Origin: Planctomycetota bacterium
Lineage (GTDB): Bacteria; Planctomycetota; Planctomycetia; Pirellulales; Pirellulaceae
DNA: 38,245 nt
Direction: 5' to 3'
Assembly: GCA_003671195.1 (NCBI GenBank)
Contig: QWPJ01000189.1
Span: 1 to 38,245 of the forward strand
Both the position numbers and the translations under genes were made by a program. This document shows, piece by piece, positions 6,905 through 15,440 of this stretch; the first letter of the stretch is position 1, and every line of letters begins with the position of its first letter. The notes under the pieces are model-generated. The model worked only from the letters and a program-made list of their open reading frames with translations. It was not told the DNA's origin and searched no databases.

Positions 6905-8125
6905 TTACTTGCCGATCGCAGCGACGGTTTGCCGGGCTACGATCAACTCCTCGTTGGTCGGTACAATCCACAGTTGGATATTGCGTTGGTTGGCCGAGCC
7001 ACCCGAGATGCGGTCTTTGGACGGATCATCGATACGGCGTTCTTTGTCCCCGGAAGCGTTCCTGGTGTTGCACAGGGAGATTCCAAGTTCGCTGAGTCCA
7101 TGGCAAACCGCGTGACGGATCGTCGTGGAGTTTTCTCCGATGCCACCGGTAAAGACCATCGCATCGGCGCCACCTAGGGCAACGAGCATCGAGCCGAGTT
7201 GTCGTCGGATTTCGGAGACAAAGACATCGATTGCAAGTTGTGCTTTGGCGTTTCCAGCCGCAGCAGCCGATTCGAGATCCCGCACATCCCCGGAGAGTCC
7301 CCCGGAGAGTCCAAGCAATCCAGCTTCGGTCGCTAAGAGCTTGAGCAGGTCCTCGAGCCCCAATCCAGTGTGCTTCATCATCAGCGGCAGCGCATAGGGA
7401 TCGAAATCCCCGACGCGGTTGTTGTGAGGGAGTCCTGTTTGAGGGCTCATCCCCATACTTGTCGCGACGCTTTTTCCACCTCGAATCGCCGAGATCGATG
7501 AGCTTCCACCCAAGTGCAACGAGATGACGCGAGCGTCAGGATTCCCGAGCAATTCGGCGGTTCGCCATCCGATGTAGCGGTGCGAGGCACCATGAAATCC
7601 CCACTTGCGAATCGGCAGAGCCGAAGCGATTTCGTCGGGGATCGCATAGCGTTTCGAAGCTTCCGGAATGGACTGATGAAAGTCGGTCTCGAAGGCCGCG
7701 ACAAGCGGGATCTTCGAAGAGGTCTTTGCCAACTGACGCATCGCAGCCATATAAGGCGGGTTGTGCGCCGGGGCCACCGAGTTCATTTCCTCCATCGCAT
7801 CGAGAACCGAATCGTCGATGACCTGAACCCCGGACACGCGACCGCCGTGGACGGCTTTAAAGCCGATCGCGGAGATCTCCGAAGCACTCTTCAGGCAACC
7901 GGTCTGCGGATCGGTCAACTGTTGGATACAGGCGTCGACAGCCACACCGTGGTTCGCAACCGGTTGGTCCGATTCGGTGCGTAGGCCGTTGATTTCAACA
8001 AAGCAACGACTAACAGCCGCACCGATGCGTTCGACGCCTCCGCGTGCGAGCTGTCGTTCGTCGGCCATGTCAAAAAGCCGATACTTGAAACTGGTGGAAC
8101 CTAAATTGGCAACGAGGACTTTCAT
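6905..8125 (-). CDS. ackA: Acetate-kinase family enzyme with altered active-site residues
   Basis: Transfers phosphate from an acyl phosphate to ADP, the ATP-forming last step of aldehyde oxidation in a BMC pathway. At 406 residues it has normal AckA length. Recognisable blocks are NLGSTSFKYRLFD (7-19), VHGG (92-95), AHNPP (120-124), KWGFHGASHRYIG (174-186), RVGDFDP (237-243), FTGGIGENS and the C-terminal TNEELIVARQ. Several catalytic positions differ from ordinary acetate kinases. The FDTAFH block reads FETDFH, so the catalytic Asp is Glu (E146). The Arg before VHGG is Lys (K90), and HLGNG reads HLGGS (204-208). This fits a subfamily tuned to a larger acyl phosphate such as lactyl-phosphate, which is inference. 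It has no obvious targeting helix. It starts 21 bases after the second BMC-H gene. Confidence 0.9.
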   Translation of the reverse strand: MKVLVANLGSTSFKYRLFDMADERQLARGGVERIGAAVSRCFVEINGLRTESDQPVANHGVAVDACIQQLTDPQTGCLKSASEISAIGFKAVHGGRVSGVQVIDDSVLDAMEEMNSVAPAHNPPYMAAMRQLAKTSSKIPLVAAFETDFHQSIPEASKRYAIPDEIASALPIRKWGFHGASHRYIGWRTAELLGNPDARVISLHLGGSSSISAIRGGKSVATSMGMSPQTGLPHNNRVGDFDPYALPLMMKHTGLGLEDLLKLLATEAGLLGLSGGLSGDVRDLESAAAAGNAKAQLAIDVFVSEIRRQLGSMLVALGGADAMVFTGGIGENSTTIRHAVCHGLSELGISLCNTRNASGDKERRIDDPSKDRISGGSANQRNIQLWIVPTNEELIVARQTVAAIGK

Positions 8126-8146
8126 TGTCTATCCTTGACTTGAAAA

Positions 8147-8416
8147 CTACTTTAGAAAAGCGGCGGTCAGACCTTCCGAAGGGCGAGGGATAATGTGGCT
8201 GCTGACGAGTTCGCCGACCTGGGAAGCCGCAGCGGCTCCAGCTTCGACGGCTGCTCGGACCGAGCCGACATCGCCGCTGACGACGGTCGTGACGTAAGCA
8301 CCACCGATATCGATTCGCTTGACGATCTCGACACTGGCCGCCTTGGCCATCGCGTCGGTCGCTTCGATCAAGGCCAAGAGGCCTTTGGTTTCAATCAATC
8401 CAATTGCATTTTGCAT
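8147..8416 (-). CDS. BMC-H shell hexamer protein, short form
   Basis: Main facet protein of the microcompartment shell. It is a single BMC domain of 89 residues: AIGLIETKGLLALIEATDAMAKAASVEI (N-terminal half with the conserved E-T-K-G), then VTTVVSGDVGSVRAAVEAGAAAA with the G-D-V-x-x-V...A-G signature, then HIIPRPSEGL. Hexamers of such proteins tile the facets and their central pores pass small molecules. The pore loop region is RIDIGGAYVTTVVSGDVGSV. The neighbouring upstream gene is a longer paralog, so the shell probably mixes two hexamer types. No BMC-T gene is in the window. Confidence 0.95.
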   Translation of the reverse strand: MQNAIGLIETKGLLALIEATDAMAKAASVEIVKRIDIGGAYVTTVVSGDVGSVRAAVEAGAAAASQVGELVSSHIIPRPSEGLTAAFLK

Positions 8417-8469
8417 AATAAATAAACTCTTTCTGGGGAATCTGTGATCTGGAAAAGTTAGATTGGGGG

Positions 8470-8772
8470 TTACTCAGCCGAGGCCGAAGGGGACGAGACC
8501 TTCAGTACCTTGCCAATGTCCTCATGAGGACGTGCGATGACCTGAACGCTCAGGACTTGTCCGATCCTGCCAGCGGCCGCTGCACCCGCATCGGTGGCAG
8601 CTTTCACCGCAGCGACATCGCCGCTGACGAAAGCCGAGACCAAGCCGCTGCCGACTTTATCCCAACCGAGAAACTTCACGTTCGCTGCCTTCATCATCGC
8701 GTCGACAGCCTCGACCAATGCGATAAAGCCTTTGGTCTCGATCATGCCGAGAGCCTCGTTTGTTTTTGCCAT
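8470..8772 (-). CDS. BMC-H shell hexamer protein, extended form
   Basis: Second single-domain shell hexamer, 100 residues: [37 protein letters not shown], then [25 protein letters not shown], then [13 protein letters not shown]. It has a C-terminal extension of about ten residues ([10 protein letters not shown]) absent from its neighbour. [19 protein letters not shown] is the classic BMC-H core. It is preceded by a good ribosome site (TTGGAG, about nine bases before the ATG) and is the first shell gene after pduL, so it is probably the most abundantly translated. A 53-base AT-rich spacer separates it from the short paralog. Confidence 0.95.
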   Translation of the reverse strand: MAKTNEALGMIETKGFIALVEAVDAMMKAANVKFLGWDKVGSGLVSAFVSGDVAAVKAATDAGAAAAGRIGQVLSVQVIARPHEDIGKVLKVSSPSASAE

Positions 8773-8854
8773 AAGTTGCTACTCCAAGAGAAAAAAGGGA
8801 TACAAACCAAAATTGTTTTTTCGCTGCCGTGCCAGCAGTGCTCAAGCTCCAAGA

Positions 8855-9601
8855 TCAGTGATGATCGTGGCATTTGCACGGTTCCTGCCGTTTCAATTCA
8901 ATGCTCGTCGCATGATCCAAATCGCAAGCGTTGCCCTCGTCGGTGTCGATGTGAACCTCCAGCTTGGCATTCGGGTCCAGACGGACCAACAGATCTTCAA
9001 AGGTCACCGCACATTGGGGACTCTTGACTTTGAGGGATACAAACTCGCCGTTTTTGACGCCGTAATATGCGGAATCGCGGGGATTGATGTGCACATGCCG
9101 AGCCGCCCGGATCACTCCTTCATGCAACTCGACGGCACCGGCTGGACCGACCAGAACGCAACCAGGGGTCCCCTGGATGTCTCCGCTGTGTCGGACCGGA
9201 GCATCGATCCCCAAAGAGATCGTATCGGTGAAAGCCAACTCGACTTGGCTGGCCTTGCGCGTCGGTCCCAATACCCGTACGTTAGGGATCATCCGCCGAC
9301 GGGGACCAACAATCATGACCGTTTCGGCCGCGGCGAAAAATCCGTCTTGGTACAAGTCCTTCTCAGGGGTCAATTTCTTCCCCTTGCCAAAGAGCTTCTC
9401 GACATGCTCGTCCGTAAGGTGAATATGCCTTGCCGAAATGCTCACGACAAGCTTCGGGACGTAAAGATTCGACGACGAAGCGTCCGAAGGAGAGGCTCCA
9501 GTCGCAACCCCCATGGCATTGGCGATGGCCGAACGGACCAAGGCCTCGATACGGCTCTGATCGATGTTACCGGAGTGATTATTCGAAGCGGGTGCATTCA
9601 T
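8855..9601 (-). CDS. pduL: Phosphotransacylase PduL with N-terminal encapsulation peptide
   Basis: Converts the acyl-CoA made by PduP to acyl phosphate and recycles CoA inside the shell. Residues about 13-30 ([19 protein letters not shown]) form a targeting helix, linked by a Ser/Ala stretch to the two PTAC beta-barrel domains. Zinc-binding histidines are in [11 protein letters not shown] (about 56-66) and [10 protein letters not shown] (about 167-176), and both motifs are diagnostic of PduL. The acidic, Cys/His-rich end (CKCHDHH) is unusual and could bind metal. At 248 residues it is longer than pathway PduLs because of the N-terminal helix and the tail. Its ATG overlaps the regulator's stop (9598-9601), so the two are translationally coupled. 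Confidence 0.95.
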   Translation of the reverse strand: MNAPASNNHSGNIDQSRIEALVRSAIANAMGVATGASPSDASSSNLYVPKLVVSISARHIHLTDEHVEKLFGKGKKLTPEKDLYQDGFFAAAETVMIVGPRRRMIPNVRVLGPTRKASQVELAFTDTISLGIDAPVRHSGDIQGTPGCVLVGPAGAVELHEGVIRAARHVHINPRDSAYYGVKNGEFVSLKVKSPQCAVTFEDLLVRLDPNAKLEVHIDTDEGNACDLDHATSIELKRQEPCKCHDHH

Positions 9602-10422
9602 GATATGGAATTCGAATGGGTATCTTGACTGTTGTTCAAAGGAGCAAGGATAAGATTCGTATCGAGCTCATCGATGCGATCTCGCCACAAGGTGCTCAGG
9701 TCCTCGTCGACGACCAAGGTGTCGACCTGATTCCACTCGAGCATGCGAGCTAAACTCGATCGCCCGAATTTGGTGCTGTCGGCCACGATGATGGTTCGGT
9801 CGGCCGATCGCATCATGCAACGCTCGGTCTCTACCAGCAGCAGGTTGCTGTTGTAGAATCCCTTCTCGTTGACCCCTGCGACACTCAGGAAGGCCTTCTG
9901 GACGTTGATCGTCTCGAGCATCTGGTCGGTAAATGGCCCATGCGTCACACCTGTACGGTTGTGAATCGCACCTCCGAGAATTACCAAGTCGACCGAATCA
10001 CTGGCCGAAAACAAATTCGCTACCGGGAGCGAGTTGGTCACGATCTGCAAGGGCCGTCCGACCAACTGCTTGGCCAACTCATACGTCGTGCTTCCGCCAT
10101 CGAGCAGGACCGTATCGTGGTCGTTGACCAACTTGGCAGCCTCCAAGGCTATCGCACGTTTTTTATCCCAAGCGCCGTCGTTAGGGTTCCCGCGTTGGAA
10201 CTGACGGACCGTGGTGACCGACCCGGTGTAAAAAACGCCGCCGTGGGTCCGACGCGCCTCTCCGGACTCCTCCAAGGACTCTAAATCCCTGCGAATGGTC
10301 GACTCGCTGACCTCAAGCGAATCGCGAAGCTCCGGGATCGAAACGAACCCCTGCTGTCGGATCACATCCAACATCCGGGCCCGACGGGCCATCGAAGTGT
10401 TCACAGAGGTTTGGGAATTCAT
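9598..10422 (-). CDS. DeoR-family transcriptional regulator of the BMC operon
   Basis: Cytosolic sugar-phosphate-responsive repressor, first gene of the operon it presumably controls. Counting from the ATG at 10422, residues 17-57 are the winged helix ([21 protein letters not shown]...[24 protein letters not shown]), with the STIRRDL recognition helix typical of DeoR/GlpR. The rest is the DeoRC effector domain, with [39 protein letters not shown] and DSTKFGRSS. The frame is open up to 10491, but residues from there on do not resemble the family and the ATG at 10422 gives the usual N-terminus. In sugar-linked DeoR proteins the effector is a phosphorylated sugar; here fuculose- or rhamnulose-phosphate is a guess. 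Confidence 0.92.
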   Translation of the reverse strand: MNSQTSVNTSMARRARMLDVIRQQGFVSIPELRDSLEVSESTIRRDLESLEESGEARRTHGGVFYTGSVTTVRQFQRGNPNDGAWDKKRAIALEAAKLVNDHDTVLLDGGSTTYELAKQLVGRPLQIVTNSLPVANLFSASDSVDLVILGGAIHNRTGVTHGPFTDQMLETINVQKAFLSVAGVNEKGFYNSNLLLVETERCMMRSADRTIIVADSTKFGRSSLARMLEWNQVDTLVVDEDLSTLWRDRIDELDTNLILAPLNNSQDTHSNSIS

Positions 10423-10508
10423 CGAATGACGATCAAAAACGATCAAAGTAAGGCTTTTTTCAACCAAGCTAGTGACGCAAACTGTCAGCAAGCGAAAGAA
10501 AAGTACTC

Positions 10509-10547
10509 TTTCTTCAAGAAATATGTCACATCCCAGGGGTTTTACAA
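10509..10547 (-). promoter_or_regulatory. Candidate BMC-operon promoter and DeoR operator
   Basis: On the minus strand a TTGTAA (10547-10542) and a CATATT (10525-10520) stand 16 bases apart and could be -35 and -10 elements. Overlapping the expected transcription start is a perfect 13-base palindrome, TTTCTTcAAGAAA (10509-10521, + strand), with a second, imperfect A/G-rich inverted repeat around AGTACT just beyond (about 10495-10515). Position and symmetry fit repressor binding by the adjacent DeoR protein. Confidence 0.45.
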
Positions 10548-10562
10548 CCGAATAAAGCCCCT
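10535..10562. terminator. Terminator-like hairpin upstream of the BMC operon
   Basis: AGGGGTTTTA (10535-10544) and TAAAGCCCCT (10553-10562) can pair as a ten-base stem around an eight-base loop. ATTTTT follows on the + strand. On the minus strand, the direction of the PHP gene that ends at 10717, the hairpin is present but no T-run follows. It may insulate the two minus-strand units, or be part of the BMC control region, since the candidate -35 lies in its loop and 5' arm. The rest of the 10423-10716 gap shows nothing else clear. Confidence 0.4.
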
Positions 10563-10716
10563 ATTTTTCCCAATTAGATCAATTTAAACCGATTTTTCGT
10601 GATGGAACACGCGCACCTATTGCGCGGATTGTTCCAACCTTGACGGTTTTGACGAGGAATCCCGAACGGAGACTCCAACACACCCGAAAGCTACCAAACG
10701 CAGGAGAATCGCGGGC

Positions 10717-12141
10717 CTAGGGCTTGAGATAGAACGGGCTAGAGAGGATCCAGCAGTGGGGCTGTCCGAGGAGTTCGAGCCATAGCTCGATGCGATAATT
10801 CCCTGCCGTGGGGATCGCCCAATCGAGCCGCTCGCCGGAGGTTTGGTGGACCAACTCGCCGGTCGACTCGCGGGTGGTGCGATAGACTTTCCAATTCGCA
10901 AGAAGGGGCGATTGGCCGACGAATCGCGGTCCTTGGTTCCCTTCGCCTGACTCGATGCCTTGGAGTTTTTTCCACTCCAATCTCGAACCGATTTCATGAC
11001 GGGTGTTGCTTGGGTTTTCGGAGGACTCGATCAAGGCGACGTCAAACCCTTTGGAGTCGGCCAGCCAATCGAAAGCCACCCATGTGCGACCTTCCTCGAG
11101 CCCCTCCCAGACGCCTTCCTGGGACAACTCGTTGACCAGCACGTGGGTACCAGCGTGCCGCAGGCTGTTTTGGTAAGGGTCCAATTGGAGTTTCAAAAGC
11201 AAATCCCCGGGCTTGGCCCCTTGAGGGATCTTCAGCAAGGGTGCGACGAGCAACCGATCGAGCTTGAGCAACTCCTCGCCGAGCGCATCGCTGACGATCA
11301 CTTTATCGTCCTGGCCCAGTTCCACTTGCACGCCGATGTTTTGATGCGCATCGTTTGCTGCAACGCCGGTATGGGGTGCGATCAAGCACAATTGATCCCA
11401 ACGCTTGAGGTAATCGTCGGGGTAGGACTGCAGTGCCGAAAAGGCCTCCTGCGGGTACTTGTCGATCAACTCGGTCGTCTTGATCAACCACAACGGATTT
11501 TTCATCGAGTCGATCATCCGCTTTTGTTTCTTGAAGTCCGCATGGGTGTTGTAGATTTCAACGCCCGTAAGGCCTTGAATCTGCCAGTCCATGCGTTCCT
11601 CGAGGTGGGATAAAAAGACATGCCCTCGGCGGTTTCGAACCAGTTGGGTGGTTTCCTGTGCATCGGCCGATTCGAAGGGCCTGAGGCTCAGCGTCGGATA
11701 GACCAGCATTCCTTTCATTTCCGCTCCTGGAATGAGCAACACACCGTCGCGAAATCCGCGATGGCCGTCGGTAAAAAAGTCCTTTTCCTTCGAAGGATGT
11801 TCCGTAAAGAGGAGGACTTCGGTCCCGGCGAGTTTTGCAGCCGCGACGATATCGTCGATCTTGCCCCGCGAATCGTGAGACAGTTCCGAGTGGACATGCA
11901 AATTGGCGCGGACTTGCCGCAAGCTCCCTGGCTGCTCGAGAGTCTTTCTCTGTGCTGCATATTTCTCGACCGTCTCGCGGGTGGCTTGGAGGTTTTTGCG
12001 AGTAAGGCGTTCGACAGCGTCGGGGGTACTGGCCGCTGGAGCCTCTTGGCCCGCTGCCGGATCTCGGGTTCCGGCCCCTGCAAGGCATGCGACACCGAGG
12101 AGCCATTTGGATAGATTTTTTATGGCGATCGATTGAAACAC
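10717..12141 (-). CDS. Exported PHP-domain metal-dependent phosphoesterase-like protein
   Basis: Predicted periplasmic or lipid-anchored protein of about 474 residues with an N-terminal PHP fold. Motifs include RANLHVHSELSHDSRGKIDDIVAAAK (HxH metal ligands), LLFTEHPSKEKDF, PGAEM, GHVFLSHLE and GVAANDAHQN. These are the metal-ligand positions of PHP phosphoesterases. The C-terminal 150 residues look like a beta-rich accessory domain. The frame is open to 12600, but that runs through the divergent YHYH gene. I chose the GTG at 12141 because it gives a signal-like start (FQSIAIKNLSKWLLGVACLAGAG) and has GAGGGA upstream. GVAC could be a weak lipobox. The substrate is unknown. The gene is divergent from the YHYH gene across 170 bases. 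Confidence 0.75.
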   Translation of the reverse strand: MFQSIAIKNLSKWLLGVACLAGAGTRDPAAGQEAPAASTPDAVERLTRKNLQATRETVEKYAAQRKTLEQPGSLRQVRANLHVHSELSHDSRGKIDDIVAAAKLAGTEVLLFTEHPSKEKDFFTDGHRGFRDGVLLIPGAEMKGMLVYPTLSLRPFESADAQETTQLVRNRRGHVFLSHLEERMDWQIQGLTGVEIYNTHADFKKQKRMIDSMKNPLWLIKTTELIDKYPQEAFSALQSYPDDYLKRWDQLCLIAPHTGVAANDAHQNIGVQVELGQDDKVIVSDALGEELLKLDRLLVAPLLKIPQGAKPGDLLLKLQLDPYQNSLRHAGTHVLVNELSQEGVWEGLEEGRTWVAFDWLADSKGFDVALIESSENPSNTRHEIGSRLEWKKLQGIESGEGNQGPRFVGQSPLLANWKVYRTTRESTGELVHQTSGERLDWAIPTAGNYRIELWLELLGQPHCWILSSPFYLKP

Positions 12142-12231
12142 TTTGGTATCCCTCAAGAAAATGCATCGCTTTGAAGCAGCACTATCGTAACCTATCGCGT
12201 GCTTGCGGGTTGTCAGAGTAGTGGTTTTCCA

Positions 12232-12295
12232 GTGTGAGTCGCCCGTGTGAGTCGCCGGTGTGTGTCGCCCGTGTGAGTCGCCCGTGTGAGTTGTT
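12232..12295. repeat. Five tandem 13-bp units in the PHP/YHYH divergent promoter region
   Basis: Copies of GTGTGAGTCGCC plus one spacer base start at 12232, 12245, 12258, 12271 and 12284. The middle copy has GTGTGTGTCGCC and the last is degraded to GTGTGAGTTGTT. The period of 13 is not a multiple of three, as expected for noncoding DNA. The array ends 16 bases before the YHYH ATG, directly ahead of its ribosome site (AAGGGA), so it is in the 5' leader or promoter of that gene. Confidence 0.9.
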
Positions 12296-12311
12296 TGTGT
12301 AAGGGACTTCG

Positions 12312-13562
12312 ATGAATCTGCAATTCTCAAAGCGTGCATTCCCGTTGGCGATGCTCGTCTGCTCGGTGTCGTTTTTTCCGGTCGGCTCAACGGTGAACTC
12401 AACGGGCAGCTCAACGGGCGCTCAGGAGATTTCTCGGAGCGCTCCGTCGGCCTCGATCGACCAGGATCAGGTCGATGCGATTGGAGGCTATTGGTACGTT
12501 TCGAAATCGGAGCCAAAGATCTACTATTATCGCGACGCGGGGCAATGGCTCGATTTGTTCTCTTACCATTGCAAGGACTCCAACAAGGACGGAATTCCAA
12601 ATATGGAGATTTCGCACGACCAGGAGCATTTGATCATCAAGAGCCAGGGGTATCCGAACCACCCGACGGCGATCTTCCCAAACAGCGATAATCCCAACGA
12701 GATTCGAGTCCAGGATTTCACGTTTCGTTTCCCGTTGGTTCCCCGCAAGAGCGATACGATCACTCGGCTACCTCGAGGTCCCATTGGAATGTCGCTCAAC
12801 GGAGTGGTTTTTTTCAACCCCTTTGAGATGGAGGGACGCAATGCGGTCGCAGGCTATGACGAGGTGTGGCTTGACTCGTGTTGTGGGCACCCTCAGCAGA
12901 CAGGCGTATATCACTATCACAAGTATCCTACGTGTGTGAAATCTCCGTTCATCGACGAAGGCAAATCGCACTCACCGATCCTAGGAATAGCGTTTGATGG
13001 GTTCCCCCTTTATGGTCCTTATGAGTCCGACGGTTCCATGGCCATGGAGCTCAAGGGCCCAGAGGCCTTGGATGCTTGCAACGGTCATAGCGATCCGGAG
13101 CGAGGCTACCATTACCACGTGACGCCAAACCGGTTCCCTTACATTCTCGGAGGATACGCTGGAGTGGTCGAGCCGAGCAACAACAGGGAATTTCGTCGGC
13201 CTGCTGGACGCACTGCGACCGGGACGATCGAGGACAACACCGAGCCGGGGGACAAGTACGCCAAGATCATCACCGCAGTGCGTCCAGGAAACTTGGTCCG
13301 GGGCGAGTCGCACGAGATTCAAATCGATTTTGATCCGAGTGCTGCGAGGCGTCCTATCCGAGAAGGAGTCCCGAGCTGGGTTCAAATCGGACCTTATGAG
13401 GCGCAGTCGATCGAGCGTCGAGGCGATACGATCGTAGCCAAGGTTTCGATACCCAAGGATGCATCGATCGGAGTTTGGCTCGATTGCCACATCGAATTCG
13501 GGACCCAACTGCGGCCCGTTGTGATCAAAAAGAACGACGTGGTGCGTGTGACGGTCGATTGA
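12312..13562 (+). CDS. Secreted YHYH-domain protein
   Basis: A 416-residue exported protein with a signal peptide (MNLQFSKRAFPLAMLVCSVSFF) and the two motifs that name the YHYH family: YHYH at 200-203 (GVYHYHKYPTC) and again at 266-269 (GYHYHVTPN). Between them lies GIAFDGFPLYGPYE (225-238), the other conserved block. Cysteines near the first motif (DSCCGHP, YPTCVK) may form disulfides or join the histidines in metal binding. Just after the signal peptide NSTGSSTG reflects a small 12-bp duplication. The biochemical role of the family is not established to my knowledge. A RBS (AAGGGA) precedes the ATG. The gene ends three bases before the convergent ABC gene's stop. Confidence 0.85.
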   Translation: MNLQFSKRAFPLAMLVCSVSFFPVGSTVNSTGSSTGAQEISRSAPSASIDQDQVDAIGGYWYVSKSEPKIYYYRDAGQWLDLFSYHCKDSNKDGIPNMEISHDQEHLIIKSQGYPNHPTAIFPNSDNPNEIRVQDFTFRFPLVPRKSDTITRLPRGPIGMSLNGVVFFNPFEMEGRNAVAGYDEVWLDSCCGHPQQTGVYHYHKYPTCVKSPFIDEGKSHSPILGIAFDGFPLYGPYESDGSMAMELKGPEALDACNGHSDPERGYHYHVTPNRFPYILGGYAGVVEPSNNREFRRPAGRTATGTIEDNTEPGDKYAKIITAVRPGNLVRGESHEIQIDFDPSAARRPIREGVPSWVQIGPYEAQSIERRGDTIVAKVSIPKDASIGVWLDCHIEFGTQLRPVVIKKNDVVRVTVD

Positions 13563-13565
13563 GGC

Positions 13566-15440
13566 TCAGCGGATCGCTGGAGCAAAGTGCATGTAGTTCC
13601 AATGCCGGTAGAGCTCACTTCGCTCGAGGAGCTCGTTATGGGTACCGACATCGGCAACCTTGCGATGGTGCAGCACGACGACTTGGTCGGCAGCTCTCAA
13701 AGTCGACAATCGGGCCGGCAGGACCAGAACGACGCAGGATTGATTGCGGGCTTCGAGCAAGGCCCTGGTCGTTTCTGCTTCGATCCCCGGTTGGCCCGGC
13801 GCGGGTTCTTCGGCGACGACGATGCTCGGTTTTTTCAGAAACGCTCGAGCGATCCCCAGCCGGAACATCAGATCAGGAGACAACCGTTGTTCGTTGGAGC
13901 TAACGAGCGTTTGGAGTCCGTCGGGCAATTCAAAAATCGCGTCGCTGACCCGAGCCAATCGGGTGATTTCGCGCATGTCGATGGTCGCATCGCGTTGGAG
14001 ACCGAGCCACAGGTTGTCTTCGATGGTACCGGTCACCAAGGGACCATTCGATGCGATCCAGAGCGAATGCTCGCGAATCGTCGCACTGGTCAGGTCGTTC
14101 GAGTCGACATCATCGAACATCAATCGTCCGCTGACTGGCTTTCCAAATCCGAGGGCCATTTCGACCAGCGCCTTGGCCAAAAGGGGATCGGGCGAGATGA
14201 TCGCCGTAAGTTGCCCGGTTTTGAAGAACGCAGAGACATCCTCTAAGAGTTTCTGATTGCTGCCGGATTGGAGAGTCACATGCTCGGCCGAGACGCCTCG
14301 GGTCAGCTTGCTCGAAAGCTCTCTGTTGGCAGACGAATTCGGCTTCGATTCGATCGCCAGGAACCTGAAGATCTCTTCAAGCTTCGGATTGGCTTTCGCG
14401 ACGGATTTCCAGGCCGCTGCGATGCGATACCCGGTGTAGATCGCCGCGCAGATGCTCGCGGTCCAGACAAAACCGGCTCCCAACGAGAGATGCTTGCTCG
14501 GGTCGAGCATCCCCAAGGCCAGCAGCAGGATCAGCCCTGTTCCGAGCAGACTGATCGCAAGGCTCACCCAGGGCGATTTGGCCTTGTCGCAACCCAAAAC
14601 TATGCCGCCAGCAGAGCGGTATGCCGCTAGGTTGGAACGGTAATTGTCCAAAGTCTCTTGCGAATCATGGATCGTTGCCATCAAAGGTGCCGTTTGAGAA
14701 ATCGAACTGAGTTCCTGTTGGGCTTCGGCCCATCGCTGCTGCTGAACCCATCGACCCGTCGTGCTGGAAACCTGTTGCCATCGGTAGATGTTGCGAACGA
14801 TCCAAGCGGCCAACAATGCTGCGATTGTCAACCAAGGATGGATCAGCCCCGCAAGGACCAAAAGAAGCACGACCTGGAGGAAATGCTTGGGGTATACCTG
14901 TTGCCATTGAACTATTGCAGAACGCATCACCGGGAAGGTCTGATCGTGAAAGGATCGCAACAGTTCGCTTTGAGCCGACAAGCCCCTTTCGAGGGCAATG
15001 GCTCCAGAATGATGGAACAGACGTTCATGCAACTGCTGCTCGGTATCCAAAGCGGTTTGGACCCCGGCCCGGCGATGGAACCAATGCAGCAGACTCATCA
15101 AGATCAAGCCAGCACCGAGCAGTACAATCGCACCGAGAGCCTTTTGAGGGGCCGGCAGGGTCCCGACCCAAGGCGTTTCAGAGAGCTTCCAACGGAAAGG
15201 GCCGATCGATGTGTATTCCGAAGCCGATTGCCCCCTAAGGTCGGCACTTGCACTCCCGGCCTGTTGCATCGAGATCTGCTCGATCCGCTGGTGCTCCCAG
15301 CCCATCAAGTCGATGGCAAAGCCCCCCAAGAGCACAAGGCATGGAAGCAAAAGCGCCAGACCCACGGCCAAGAGGCCCGCGATCCAGGCAGCACCAGGAA
15401 CTTTCAATCCGCTGGCCGTTGGCCAAAAGTTAGGCAACAC
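13566..15440 (-). CDS. ABC exporter-like membrane protein with degenerate ATPase domain
   Basis: A 624-residue protein with the layout of a half-size ABC exporter: membrane segments at about 18-42, 101-120, 188-214, 290-311 and 322-340, then a nucleotide-binding-like domain from about 385. The fold is recognisable (TGTIEDNLWLG, RLGIARAFLKKPSIVV, ARLSTLRAADQVVVLHHRKVADVGTHNELL), but every functional motif is changed. The Walker A position reads IISPDPLLAK (414-423) with no GKS/T. The Q-loop has no Gln (IASNGPL). The signature LSGGQ is LSPDL (520-524). Walker B ends VAEEP, and the switch His is Ala (PARLST, A576). It probably cannot hydrolyse ATP. A GTG start is used, since an in-frame TGA lies two codons upstream. 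It may pair with a catalytic partner encoded elsewhere. Confidence 0.8.
   Translation of the reverse strand: MLPNFWPTASGLKVPGAAWIAGLLAVGLALLLPCLVLLGGFAIDLMGWEHQRIEQISMQQAGSASADLRGQSASEYTSIGPFRWKLSETPWVGTLPAPQKALGAIVLLGAGLILMSLLHWFHRRAGVQTALDTEQQLHERLFHHSGAIALERGLSAQSELLRSFHDQTFPVMRSAIVQWQQVYPKHFLQVVLLLVLAGLIHPWLTIAALLAAWIVRNIYRWQQVSSTTGRWVQQQRWAEAQQELSSISQTAPLMATIHDSQETLDNYRSNLAAYRSAGGIVLGCDKAKSPWVSLAISLLGTGLILLLALGMLDPSKHLSLGAGFVWTASICAAIYTGYRIAAAWKSVAKANPKLEEIFRFLAIESKPNSSANRELSSKLTRGVSAEHVTLQSGSNQKLLEDVSAFFKTGQLTAIISPDPLLAKALVEMALGFGKPVSGRLMFDDVDSNDLTSATIREHSLWIASNGPLVTGTIEDNLWLGLQRDATIDMREITRLARVSDAIFELPDGLQTLVSSNEQRLSPDLMFRLGIARAFLKKPSIVVAEEPAPGQPGIEAETTRALLEARNQSCVVLVLPARLSTLRAADQVVVLHHRKVADVGTHNELLERSELYRHWNYMHFAPAIR

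Noticed and set aside
12142..12600. N-terminal extension of the PHP gene frame
   Set aside because: It would overlap the YHYH gene on the other strand, encodes repeat-derived low-complexity sequence, and the GTG at 12141 gives a proper signal peptide.
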